Made by a program: the position numbers and the translations under genes
Part shown: positions 32,389 to 40,724 of the stretch, in pieces
Numbering within the stretch: the first letter of the stretch is position 1
Layout of the letters: the number at the start of each line of letters is the position of its first letter
Assembly (NCBI GenBank): GCA_021443545.1
Contig: JABUTU010000018.1
Location: 1 to 52,392, forward strand
Length of the DNA: 52,392 nucleotides
Reading direction: 5' to 3'
From: Marinilabiliaceae bacterium
Lineage (GTDB): Bacteria > Bacteroidota > Bacteroidia > Bacteroidales > Marinilabiliaceae
The notes under the pieces: model-generated
Seen by the model: the letters and a program-made list of their open reading frames with translations, nothing else
Told to the model about the DNA's origin: nothing
The model's database searches: none

Positions 32389-33687
32389 TTACTGATGATT
32401 TTTATTGAACTCAGCAAGTCGTTCGTTTAGGTCAGTCAACTGCTCGTTTTTAACGAACGAGACGCAGACACGCAGTCCTTGCTGACGACTTCCTGTTGTG
32501 TCGAGAGGAATAGCACTAACACCATAGAACAACAACTCCCTCATCAACTCACCACCTGTCAGACCTGGATATGCGACAGTAAAGTAGAATCCATCGCCAA
32601 TTGGTGTGCCGAGGTCGTCGGCATACAGAATTGAGAATCCATTAGCTGTGAAAATTTTCTTCATCTCATGTGCGCGACGTTCATACTCATGCACATCATT
32701 GAGGAAGTTATACTGTCCGTCGCAAGCAGCCTTGAACATAGCTGCAAGTGCCAGCTGTGCTGAATGAGCAGTGCCAGAAGAGAGACAGTATAATACGCGA
32801 CTTATCAGAACAGAGCCAAATGCTCCAATTCCCATTTTGCTCACAAGGGAGTCGTAACGCTTGTTAAATAGCTCCTCACGGAAGGCGAGAACTCCTATAC
32901 GCTGGCCCGCATAGCTGAAGGCTTTAGAGCCAGATATCATCATGACACAGTTGCCTGTATATTTTGCCACGGAAGGTTGGAATGGGGCTTCGTATGGATG
33001 AGATATATCCTTTCGGAAGTCCATGCCGAAATATGCGAGGTCCTCAATGACTATGCAATCATATTTATCCGCCAATTGTGCTATACCTTGTAATTCGCTG
33101 TCGGTAAGGCACATCCATGATGGGTTATTTGGGTTTGAATAGAGAATTGCAGCAATTCTGCCGCTCTTGAGGTATTCTTCAATCTTGGAAATAAGATTCT
33201 TGCCTCGATAGTTAAACATATCGAACGATTCACTCTTGAGTCCGACAATCTGAGCCTGAGTCTTCTGAACAGGGAATCCTGGGTCGATGAAGAGGACTGT
33301 ATCCTTGACGTCGGATGCCATTTTCAATGTTGTAAAAAGGGCATATGCGCCTTGCATAGAGCCACTGGTAGGCACACAACATGATGCGGGTGAATCAACA
33401 TCGATAAAGGCCTTTACGAAACGTGATGTCTGCTCCTTAATCTCTTTACAACCATCAAGGGCTGGGTATATGGCGGCGACGCCACTTTGTAGGGCTTTGA
33501 TTTCAGCTTCTGTCCCGATAGCGTCAGGTTTAAGACCTGGCACGCCCATCTCCATACGAACATATTTGACACCAGTTTGAGCTTCAACCTTGTTGGCTAC
33601 AACTACTATTTCACGTATAGTAGCTTTTGAAAAATCTTTCAGGCCAAGTGAGTCGATGGCTGATGTTACTATCTGCTTGTCCAACAT
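32389..33687 (-). CDS. PLP-dependent class I/II aminotransferase
   Basis: A 432-residue fold-type I aminotransferase. YSNPNNPSW (183-191) and EDLAYFGMD (Asp216) bind PLP; the Schiff-base lysine is Lys255 in ISGSKAFSYAGQRIG. Lying between iorB and the phenylacetate-CoA ligase gene, it most likely interconverts aromatic amino acids and aryl pyruvates. Homologues of this type are poorly characterised, so substrate specificity is inferred from context. The gap to iorB is 53 bases. Confidence 0.9.
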   Translation of the reverse strand: MLDKQIVTSAIDSLGLKDFSKATIREIVVVANKVEAQTGVKYVRMEMGVPGLKPDAIGTEAEIKALQSGVAAIYPALDGCKEIKEQTSRFVKAFIDVDSPASCCVPTSGSMQGAYALFTTLKMASDVKDTVLFIDPGFPVQKTQAQIVGLKSESFDMFNYRGKNLISKIEEYLKSGRIAAILYSNPNNPSWMCLTDSELQGIAQLADKYDCIVIEDLAYFGMDFRKDISHPYEAPFQPSVAKYTGNCVMMISGSKAFSYAGQRIGVLAFREELFNKRYDSLVSKMGIGAFGSVLISRVLYCLSSGTAHSAQLALAAMFKAACDGQYNFLNDVHEYERRAHEMKKIFTANGFSILYADDLGTPIGDGFYFTVAYPGLTGGELMRELLFYGVSAIPLDTTGSRQQGLRVCVSFVKNEQLTDLNERLAEFNKNHQ

Positions 33688-33740
33688 ATCTGTCTCTGAT
33701 TAAATTTCCTTATTTTTGAAGGATAAGTCTGACTTGTTGT

Positions 33741-34310
33741 TTATTTCTGCTCGGCGCCAAGTTGTAATGCTCTGACATTCATCTCGACAATCTCCTTACC
33801 CTTAGCACCGAAGATGCGTGCAACACTTTCGCTTAATGTCTTGACATCGAGCCCTAAAGCATCAGCAGCGGCGCCCAAAAGAATCATGTTAACGCTTCTG
33901 CTCATCTGGTTAGCCTTCGCAATCTCCTCAGCGTCAACGAGTATGACATTCCCAATTTTGCGGAGTTCTTCGTATATCTTCTCCACGTCAGGGTAGTTAG
34001 GAATATTGACAAAAGGAGTTTTTGATGTAACAATCCAACCACCTTTCTTCAGTGATGGTTTGTAGCGTAGAGCCTCCATAGGCTCCATCGATATGATGAG
34101 GTCGGCGCATCCGATTCCAATTAGGTCAGATGCTATTTGTTCGTCTGAGATTCGTAGATGGCTATGAACGTCACCGCCACGCTGGCTCATTCCATGAACC
34201 TCAGCTTGCTTAATGAACATACCCTTGTTCATGGCTGCATCTCCGATGATAGTGGCGATAGAGAGGATTCCTTGTCCACCTACACCCGATAATATGATGT
34301 CTCTTTTCAT
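33741..34310 (-). CDS. iorB: Indolepyruvate ferredoxin oxidoreductase beta subunit
   Basis: A 189-residue gamma/beta-type oxidoreductase subunit starting ILSGVGGQGILS, with the HGMSQRGGDVHSHLRI segment characteristic of IorB. With IorA it decarboxylates aryl pyruvates oxidatively to arylacetyl-CoA, passing electrons to ferredoxin, or runs in reverse. Its ATG overlaps the iorA stop by four bases. Confidence 0.94.
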   Translation of the reverse strand: MKRDIILSGVGGQGILSIATIIGDAAMNKGMFIKQAEVHGMSQRGGDVHSHLRISDEQIASDLIGIGCADLIISMEPMEALRYKPSLKKGGWIVTSKTPFVNIPNYPDVEKIYEELRKIGNVILVDAEEIAKANQMSRSVNMILLGAAADALGLDVKTLSESVARIFGAKGKEIVEMNVRALQLGAEQK

Positions 34311-35914
34311 TTTGCGTTCTGTTTTTTCATTTTACGGCTAAGTGTCTGAATACATTCACGGCGTGGTATAATCACTGAAAGACCACGATACTCAAGCTCT
34401 TCAGTAATTACACGTGTGATTTCATCCATGTTTTTAGGGAGAGGCTCTACAACATGAAGGTGGTTACGGTCAAGACCCAAACCAAGGCAGATTGCTTCGT
34501 ATTTGTTGAGACCAGCAGAATCCTGTCCGCCTGTCATTGCAGTCGTTAGATTATCGCTGATGATAACCGTGATTGCTGCGTTCTCGTTTATAGCATCGAG
34601 GAGACCTGTCATGCCAGAATGAGTGAATGTTGAATCGCCAATTATTGCGATAGCATGTTCAAGACCCGCATCGGCAGCGCCTTTAGCCATAGTGATGGAA
34701 GCACCCATATCAACGCATGAGCTCAGAGCTGAGAATGGTGGAAGAGCACCTAATGTATAACAACCAATATCTCCAAAAACCTTTGTGTCAGGATATTTAT
34801 TGCGTATCACGTTGTTGATTGCATCGTAGACGCTACGATGACCGCAACCCTGGCATAGTGCTGGTGGACGAGCTACTACAGTTTCGCTTGGCTCTGCATG
34901 TTCGTGCGCTTTGAGTCCTAATGCAACACGTACATTGTCAGGGTTCAACTCACCTGTTCGTGGAAGAGCGCCACTTAAGCGACCTTTGATTTCAATGGAG
35001 TGAGGCAGAACTCCGAGGAGTTGCTCCTCAACAAATGGTTGACCATCTTCAACAACAAGAATTGAATCGCAACGACTTGCCATCGAACGAATCTTTTCAG
35101 TCGGCAATGGGTATTGCGAGATGCGAAGGATATCATATTCTTGCATATCAGCAACATTCTCCATGACGTAGTTGTATGCAATGCCACATGCTATGATGCC
35201 CTTTTTGCCATTGCCTTTCTTGTTTTGTATGTTGAATTCTGATTTGTCAGAAAGCTCATGCAATTTTGGTTGCAGAGCTGTAAGCATATCATTCTTCTTG
35301 CGAGCGTTGACTGGTAGTAGAACCCAGTCTCTCCAGTTTTCAGATGGGTTGAGTTTGTTGCAATCGCGAATTGAGCTATTTGTTGTGACGACAGCGCGCG
35401 AGTGAGCCATACGCGTTACAACGCGCAAAAGAACGGGCAGCTTTAACGATTCAGAGAGCTCGAAAGCTGATTGGACCATGTTGTACGCATCCTGCTGAGT
35501 CGAAGGCTCAAAGGTAGGAATCATTGCGAATTTGCCATAGAAACGCGAGTCTTGTTCGTCTTGTGAAGAGTGCATTGACGGGTCGTCTGCAGCAACAACC
35601 ACAACGCCACCATTTACACCGGTCATACCACTATTGACAAATGGGTCAGCGCATACGTTCATTCCAACGTGCTTCATGCATACGAGGGCTCGTTTGCCAG
35701 CAAAAGACATTCCGAGAGCAGCCTCCATGGCAGTCTTTTCATTTGTGCACCAACGGCTATGAACCTTGCGTTCTCTTGCTAATGGAGACAACTGTATGTA
35801 TTCAGTGATTTCGGTTGATGGCGTGCCTGGATAGGCATAAACGCCACTCAGACCTGCATGCAAAGCGCCAAGTGCAATCGCGTGGTCGCCAAGCAAAAGT
35901 TGTTTTTCTGACAT
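34307..35914 (-). CDS. iorA: Indolepyruvate ferredoxin oxidoreductase alpha subunit, lacking ferredoxin domain
   Basis: A 535-residue thiamine-diphosphate-dependent subunit. The N-terminal pyruvate-oxidoreductase domain starts LLGDHAIALGALHAG; the TPP-binding domain begins at PPALCQGCGHRSV and contains GDIGCYTLG and the GDSTFTHSG..DN magnesium motif. Well-studied IorA proteins end with a domain binding two 4Fe-4S clusters (CxxCxxC repeats, total above 600 residues). Here the chain stops at RRECIQTLSRKMKKQNAK, before any such motif, and the stop overlaps iorB, leaving no room for a lost fragment. A separate ferredoxin would be needed. Confidence 0.93.
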   Translation of the reverse strand: MSEKQLLLGDHAIALGALHAGLSGVYAYPGTPSTEITEYIQLSPLARERKVHSRWCTNEKTAMEAALGMSFAGKRALVCMKHVGMNVCADPFVNSGMTGVNGGVVVVAADDPSMHSSQDEQDSRFYGKFAMIPTFEPSTQQDAYNMVQSAFELSESLKLPVLLRVVTRMAHSRAVVTTNSSIRDCNKLNPSENWRDWVLLPVNARKKNDMLTALQPKLHELSDKSEFNIQNKKGNGKKGIIACGIAYNYVMENVADMQEYDILRISQYPLPTEKIRSMASRCDSILVVEDGQPFVEEQLLGVLPHSIEIKGRLSGALPRTGELNPDNVRVALGLKAHEHAEPSETVVARPPALCQGCGHRSVYDAINNVIRNKYPDTKVFGDIGCYTLGALPPFSALSSCVDMGASITMAKGAADAGLEHAIAIIGDSTFTHSGMTGLLDAINENAAITVIISDNLTTAMTGGQDSAGLNKYEAICLGLGLDRNHLHVVEPLPKNMDEITRVITEELEYRGLSVIIPRRECIQTLSRKMKKQNAK

Positions 35915-35929
35915 GGTTATTGTGATTTG

Positions 35930-36322
35930 TTATTTTTTACTTTTTCGATAGCAGAGAGATGTCATTTTGGCCACAACCTGACCATTCTGACGCAAGGTGA
36001 CATCCATAGAGGGAAGACGATGATGGTTGACAACTTCAATAGCTTCAGCTTCTAATCGTCCCTTTGTTACAGCATTGATATATAATATATTAGCCTCAAC
36101 TGAAACGGCATTTAACTCACGAGTGTTTACGGCTACAGCTAATGTCGTGTCGGCAAGTGTAAATATTGCTCCACCCTGACAAAAACCATTAGCATTAAGA
36201 TGACGATCCTCTACATCTATATGAGCTGTCGCTCTGCCTTCTCCAACTTCATCAATGACTACACCTGCTAAAACTGCAAAACGGTCATTGGAGAAGAAAT
36301 CCTTTACATTTTGTTCACTCAT
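35930..36322 (-). CDS. PaaI-type hotdog thioesterase
   Basis: A 130-residue hotdog protein. The HLNANGFCQGGAIFTLADTTLAVAVN region carries the helix with the catalytic Asp of PaaI thioesterases, after the short Asn-Gly loop. It hydrolyses arylacetyl-CoA or related thioesters and frees CoA. First gene of the arylacetate operon, 15 bases before iorA, with a promoter about 26 bases upstream. Confidence 0.9.
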   Translation of the reverse strand: MSEQNVKDFFSNDRFAVLAGVVIDEVGEGRATAHIDVEDRHLNANGFCQGGAIFTLADTTLAVAVNTRELNAVSVEANILYINAVTKGRLEAEAIEVVNHHRLPSMDVTLRQNGQVVAKMTSLCYRKSKK

Positions 36323-36354
36323 TTCTGCTGTGTTTCCATTTGCTTAAAAACACG

Positions 36355-36386
36355 CAAAATAACAAAAAAAATACCTCTTTGACAAA
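36355..36386 (-). promoter_or_regulatory. Promoter of the arylacetate/IOR operon
   Basis: On the minus strand TTTG (36386-36383), a 20-base spacer and TTATTTTG (36362-36355; one mismatch to TAnnTTTG) fit the Bacteroidetes promoter. Transcription would start near 36348. Confidence 0.6.
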
Positions 36387-36441
36387 TTTCCACGAACTCA
36401 ATTCATTTTTCACGTAAAGTTATTTTTTGTGAATGTGGTGT

Positions 36442-36480
36442 AAAAAAGTGAAGCAATGTCATGTTATGATTGATTGCTTC
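36442..36480 (-). terminator. Terminator of the ketopantoate reductase gene
   Basis: Eight-base arms GAAGCAAT/ATTGCTTC (36450-36457 and 36473-36480) form a hairpin; on the minus strand it continues into ACTTTTTT. It lies about 70 bases after the stop codon. Confidence 0.75.
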
Positions 36481-36550
36481 TTCATGTAGAATAAATATAT
36501 GTACAATATTTGGGTATGATGTTTTGGAGTGATATGAGTAGTGGCTATTG

Positions 36551-37450
36551 TCACATAGAGATTTTGCGAAGTTCATTTTCAAGCCATTTGAGTTTGGGGC
36601 AATTGACGCCATGAAGCTCAGCAACCATAAGGGGTTTAGTGTAGAGGTAATAGACCTCCATGGGACGATGATTGTCATAGTCGACCTTCATACTTGGGGC
36701 ATAAGGCTTCATGCTCTTAGTTGCGTTGATGTTGTCGTTGATATGCGACTCTTTCAGTTCGTTAACACCTATAGCATGAGCTATGCTAATCACTTCATTC
36801 ATAATTGTTCTGCAAAGCTCTAATGTCTCGTTGTTAGAAACTAAATATTGTGTATCTCTTTGAAGAACTACAGTTAGACCGTTAAATGTAAGATTCCAGA
36901 TAGCTTTTCTCCAACGGCCGAAGTTGTATTCAACGATGTCTGTCGGGATGTTAGCATTTCTGAATATGTCTGCTATATGTTCAATTTTCCAATCGTCGCG
37001 GCATGAATAATTGGCTAATGTCAGTGCCCCGAAGTCCTGATGTGATATATGGGCAGGTCCGATTTTTGTGCTGCAAATAAATCCTAACCCTGCAACAAGC
37101 TGAAGATTAGGTCTCATCTTTTCGAGATCCTCTTCTACACAAATGCCGTTTTGAAGAAGTATGACGATTGTGTCGTTGTCTATGATAGGGGAGAGCAGGG
37201 TGGGTAATAGCATATTGTTGATTGTTTTCAATGCAACTAATACAACATCAACTTTAGGCATATCATTGGATGATATGTAAACATTTGGATGTTCAATGAT
37301 AAATGAGCCATTGATCGAGTCGACACGAAGCGACTCTTTCATCTCATTATAATCCCTATGTACAAGAAAATGAACATCTTCTCCAGCTTGAGCCAGACGT
37401 CCGCCGTAATATCCGCCAATAGCACCTGTTCCTATTACACCAAATTTCAT
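36551..37450 (-). CDS. 2-dehydropantoate 2-reductase family protein
   Basis: A 299-residue NADPH-dependent reductase of ketopantoate in pantothenate synthesis. The Rossmann motif GTGAIGGYYGG (7-17) is present, followed by LVALKT (72-76) and the catalytic segment RWRKAIWNLTFN with Lys182 and Asn186/Asn190; the C-terminal domain contains the SMKVDYDNHRPMEVYYL signature with the substrate-binding Ser and Glu. Length is typical of PanE. It stands alone with its own -7 box and terminator. Relatives acting on other 2-oxo acids exist, so panE is probable, not certain. Confidence 0.88.
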   Translation of the reverse strand: MKFGVIGTGAIGGYYGGRLAQAGEDVHFLVHRDYNEMKESLRVDSINGSFIIEHPNVYISSNDMPKVDVVLVALKTINNMLLPTLLSPIIDNDTIVILLQNGICVEEDLEKMRPNLQLVAGLGFICSTKIGPAHISHQDFGALTLANYSCRDDWKIEHIADIFRNANIPTDIVEYNFGRWRKAIWNLTFNGLTVVLQRDTQYLVSNNETLELCRTIMNEVISIAHAIGVNELKESHINDNINATKSMKPYAPSMKVDYDNHRPMEVYYLYTKPLMVAELHGVNCPKLKWLENELRKISM

Positions 37451-37539
37451 ATGTTAGATTGTTAATCAGGCTTAATTAAGTTTATTTGTGAGCAACATAT
37501 TAAATGTAAAACTGGAAATTTATAGAACTTCCCTTAATG

Positions 37540-37547
37540 CAAATATA
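37540..37547 (-). promoter_or_regulatory. -7 box of the ketopantoate reductase gene
   Basis: TATATTTG on the minus strand matches TAnnTTTG. No clear -33 element is present; a ten-base palindrome (37557-37566) lies immediately upstream. Confidence 0.4.
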
Positions 37548-37585
37548 TTATTTTTTACAGTACTGTGAGTTTTTAATGGAAAAGT

Positions 37586-37616
37586 TTTGCGGAGTGAAAA
37601 AAAGAGCGTAATTTGG
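37586..37616 (+). promoter_or_regulatory. Promoter of the His/Ser-rich lipoprotein gene
   Basis: TTTG (37586-37589), a 19-base spacer and TAATTTGG (37609-37616; one mismatch) fit the Bacteroidetes promoter. Transcription would begin near 37623, about 50 bases before the ATG. Confidence 0.55.
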
Positions 37617-37674
37617 TACAGTTTTTGATTGTTGTAAGAAAAAGATAATCGACAAATCATAAAATTATAATGCC

Positions 37675-39111
37675 ATGAAACCAAATATATTTAAGACAGG
37701 CCTTATACCAGTTGCAGCCTTATCGCTGTCTGCCTGCGCTAACGTGGGCATGGTGAGTAGCAATGCACTGACGGATGACCTCTACTATTCAACTCGTTCA
37801 AAATCAGTGCCTGTAGCAAGTGCATCTGTATCTGCTGGAAGTTTGCTAAATGTACAGGATATAGATTCTTACGATAAGCGTGTTAGTGAATATGGTAGGG
37901 GTGGAATGAATTATGTAGATTCATCTCGCGATTTTTCTGACTTGCAAGTCTCTAATGGTGTGCAAGGAGCGAATAAAAGTACCTCTCTTCAAACTGATGA
38001 AACAAACGCTGAAGAGATTGTGGCCACAGAGGCTGACGGAGTCTGGGTTGATGGTTTTTGGGGTTCAGATAGTGATAGGAGCTATGCGGAACGAATGATT
38101 CGTTTTCATGGCCCATTTACCACTGTGACTTACTACTCTCCTGTTTTCACTCATGCTCGCTATTCAGGAGATTGGAATATATATGTTGACAATAGGGGGT
38201 ATGCCTATTTCATTCCTCGATGGAGTAATCCCTGGTATGATGATTACTATTATGGATATGGATGGAATTGGTCGTGGCATCATCGCCATCTCGGCTGGGG
38301 CTATTACTACGGCTGGGATTATGGTTGGGATTATGCATGGGGTCACTATTATGGCTGGGGATATCCTTATGATTATTGGTATGGCTGGAGTCCTTATTAT
38401 CATCACCATCATCACCATCATCACCATTATTGGGGTATGGGGCATGGTTCGCACTATGCACATCACAACGGTTTTGGAGTCAATAGATATTCATACACTC
38501 ACAGGAACGGAACGACGGGTAGAAACATAAGCGCGGTACGAACCAGCAATAGAGCTGATCGTATGACAGGCGGACGACGTGTGACATCCGCAGATACCTA
38601 CTCAAGGTCATATACACGTCCAGCATCATCGACGCGAAGTGTGACGGCCAGAAGTGAACGCAGTGTGAGTGCATCCTCTTCTGTAGATGTTGGGAATAGA
38701 ACAGCTTCGGTTAGAGGTAGCAACCAGCGGAGTACATCACGAAGCACTGTTCGTAGTACAAGCGCTACAACTCAGTCAAACATCAATAGCTCAGCGGGTC
38801 AGAGTCGTTCTCGGACAAGTTCTGCGGTGCGTTCATCGTCAAGCACAAGTCGAAGCAACTACACGGCGAGTGGTTCGCGTATGCGTGGAACAGTTAGCTC
38901 AGGCTCAAACAAGTCGTCCTCTGTAGGAAGCAATCATAATACGAGCAGTTATACTCAATCTCGCTCGTCAAGCAGTTATTCGTCACCGAGCAGAAGTAGC
39001 TCTTCATATAGTGGAAGCAGTCGCAGCTCAAGCAGTCATAGCTCTGGCAGCCGGTCGGGTAGCAGTGGCGGTAGCAGAGGTGGCGGTGGCCGTAGCGGAG
39101 GAAGAAGATAA
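37675..39111 (+). CDS. Lipoprotein with His9, Tyr/Trp/Gly-rich and Ser/Arg-rich regions
   Basis: A 478-residue protein with lipoprotein signal (lipobox LSAC, Cys21). After a short globular part (about 115-175, with HGPFTTVTYYSP and NIYVDNRGYAYFIPRWSNPWY) follows a low-complexity stretch of Trp, Tyr and Gly (about 180-240), nine consecutive His (243-251), then a basic Ser/Arg-rich tail to the end. It is probably an outer-membrane-anchored, extended protein; the His run suggests metal binding, which is inference. The tail resembles wall-interacting or phase-separating low-complexity regions, but no family is recognised for it. It is followed by a FadL-like barrel gene. Confidence 0.8.
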   Translation: MKPNIFKTGLIPVAALSLSACANVGMVSSNALTDDLYYSTRSKSVPVASASVSAGSLLNVQDIDSYDKRVSEYGRGGMNYVDSSRDFSDLQVSNGVQGANKSTSLQTDETNAEEIVATEADGVWVDGFWGSDSDRSYAERMIRFHGPFTTVTYYSPVFTHARYSGDWNIYVDNRGYAYFIPRWSNPWYDDYYYGYGWNWSWHHRHLGWGYYYGWDYGWDYAWGHYYGWGYPYDYWYGWSPYYHHHHHHHHHYWGMGHGSHYAHHNGFGVNRYSYTHRNGTTGRNISAVRTSNRADRMTGGRRVTSADTYSRSYTRPASSTRSVTARSERSVSASSSVDVGNRTASVRGSNQRSTSRSTVRSTSATTQSNINSSAGQSRSRTSSAVRSSSSTSRSNYTASGSRMRGTVSSGSNKSSSVGSNHNTSSYTQSRSSSSYSSPSRSSSSYSGSSRSSSSHSSGSRSGSSGGSRGGGGRSGGRR

Positions 39112-39135
39112 ACTAACAATTTGAGAGATACAACA

Positions 39136-40719
39136 ATGAAATATTCAGTATTTGTTACATCGTCGGCATTGCTAATATTGTCAATGTCACTTGAGGCTCA
39201 GGATTATACAGATGCAGAGCGATTCAGTCGCATAACGCATGAAGGAACGGCACGAAGCCAGGCTATGGGTAGTGCATTTGGTGCTCTTGGAGCAGATCTG
39301 TCGTGCATATCAATAAATCCTGCGGGATTAGCAACTTACAGGTCGGGCGACATAGGCCTTACGTTGGGAGTTGATATTCTGAAATCACAAAATGAGTTGA
39401 TGTGGGGTGCGACGACTGAGGAGAGCAAAGCTTGTGTTCCATTTAATCAATTAGGCATTGTATTGGCTTCTTCGAATGATGATGATGCAGTTTCTCATGC
39501 TTTCAACATAGGATATACTCGTTTGGCGAGCTACAACAGAAATCTGAAGCTCACGGCTCCTTATTCGTACAATTCAATGCTTGATTATTTCTGTACTGAA
39601 CGTGGCACCAATCGTTTCGAGGGTGATCTCGCATATGAAGCATATATGATAGAGGACGACTTCGTCGAGGACGGAGAGACCCACGAGTTTATTCATAACG
39701 TATGGGAGTATCCTATGTGGAATAGTGAAAAAGGCGAATATGAATTACCTCTCTTCATGCGTGAAGATCCAGAAACAGGAGACCCTCTGATTGATATGAC
39801 AAGGTATGTTGAGGAGAGTGGCTATACTGGACGACTCGATTTTACATATGGTTTGAACATTAAAAATATTGTTTACTGGGGTTTTAGCATGGGTATTCAG
39901 ACCATGAATTTCAGGCGTAATGTTCGTCATTATGAGGATTATTATGGTGTTCCTGAATTTGAAACATCACCTTATGGATTCTGTTATCGCCAGAGTTTGA
40001 AGCAGAAAGGAGCTGGCTTTAACTTCAGTACAGGTGTCATAATTAAGCCTATCGATATGTTAAGGGTTGGAGTCGCAATTCACTCTCCTTCATATATGAA
40101 TATTGATGATGATTATGAGGCATCGTTTGAGACGTTTGATGGATTAGAGGATGTTGATTATGCTGTGACATCAGATGAATTTCACTATCGTTTCCACACG
40201 CCATCACGTTTTGTGGCAAGTGCTGCAAGCGTTATAGGGTCTTTCGCAATTGTAAGTTTTGACTATGAGTTGCAGAATTATTCGAAAGGATTGTTCCGCG
40301 AAGAAGATGGAGCTTCGTCACGTGAGATGGACGCCTTAAACGATAATGTTAAAGCTGCATTGGATAGAGCTCACCATTTCCGATTTGGTGCAGAATTCAA
40401 GCCGTTGTCGCAGTTGGCACTCAGAGCTGGTTTTAAGATTCAGACATCACCATATAAGGAGGGTATACAGTTTTCAGATTTCCTTGATCGAAGCATATCA
40501 GGAGGTATAGGTTACAGAGCAAACAAATTCTATTTAGATGTTACCTATGTCAATCGTATGCAACGTTCTGACGAATGGATGTTGCCAGATACGAATCAGT
40601 ATGATTATGATGGTAATTGGGTGTCGAGCGACTATATGTATGCACCAAACGAGGATGTCCCTTCGACAATGACATTGAAGAGTCATAGGGTAGTCTTTTC
40701 CGTTGGTTATCGTTTCTGA
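39136..40719 (+). CDS. FadL/OmpP1-like outer-membrane protein
   Basis: A 527-residue outer-membrane protein; start chosen at the ATG at 39136, which begins the signal peptide (cleavage after SLEAQ). An in-frame TTG five codons earlier is less likely. The N-terminus of the mature protein has the GTARSQAMGSAFGALGADLSCISINPAGLA segment typical of the FadL/OmpP1 hatch region in Bacteroidetes, followed by alternating strands and a terminal Phe. It probably transports hydrophobic molecules; ligand unknown. Six bases separate it from the kinase-like gene. Confidence 0.82.
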   Translation: MKYSVFVTSSALLILSMSLEAQDYTDAERFSRITHEGTARSQAMGSAFGALGADLSCISINPAGLATYRSGDIGLTLGVDILKSQNELMWGATTEESKACVPFNQLGIVLASSNDDDAVSHAFNIGYTRLASYNRNLKLTAPYSYNSMLDYFCTERGTNRFEGDLAYEAYMIEDDFVEDGETHEFIHNVWEYPMWNSEKGEYELPLFMREDPETGDPLIDMTRYVEESGYTGRLDFTYGLNIKNIVYWGFSMGIQTMNFRRNVRHYEDYYGVPEFETSPYGFCYRQSLKQKGAGFNFSTGVIIKPIDMLRVGVAIHSPSYMNIDDDYEASFETFDGLEDVDYAVTSDEFHYRFHTPSRFVASAASVIGSFAIVSFDYELQNYSKGLFREEDGASSREMDALNDNVKAALDRAHHFRFGAEFKPLSQLALRAGFKIQTSPYKEGIQFSDFLDRSISGGIGYRANKFYLDVTYVNRMQRSDEWMLPDTNQYDYDGNWVSSDYMYAPNEDVPSTMTLKSHRVVFSVGYRF

Positions 40720-40724
40720 TTGAT

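Noticed and set aside
32346..32417. Longer N-terminus of the phenylacetate-CoA ligase
   Set aside because: It would overlap the aminotransferase gene and has no similarity to the family; the ATG at 32345 fits.
34307..34310. Frameshift removing the ferredoxin domain of IorA
   Set aside because: iorB begins with a four-base overlap, leaving no remnant of Cys-rich sequence downstream.
38401..38427. CRISPR-like repeat
   Set aside because: Units are contiguous, nine bases long and in frame within a protein gene; there are no spacers.
38153..38530. Alternative frames rich in Ile/Met or His/Asn over the low-complexity region
   Set aside because: They are other-frame readings of the repeated GGC/TAT/CAC codons of the lipoprotein gene.
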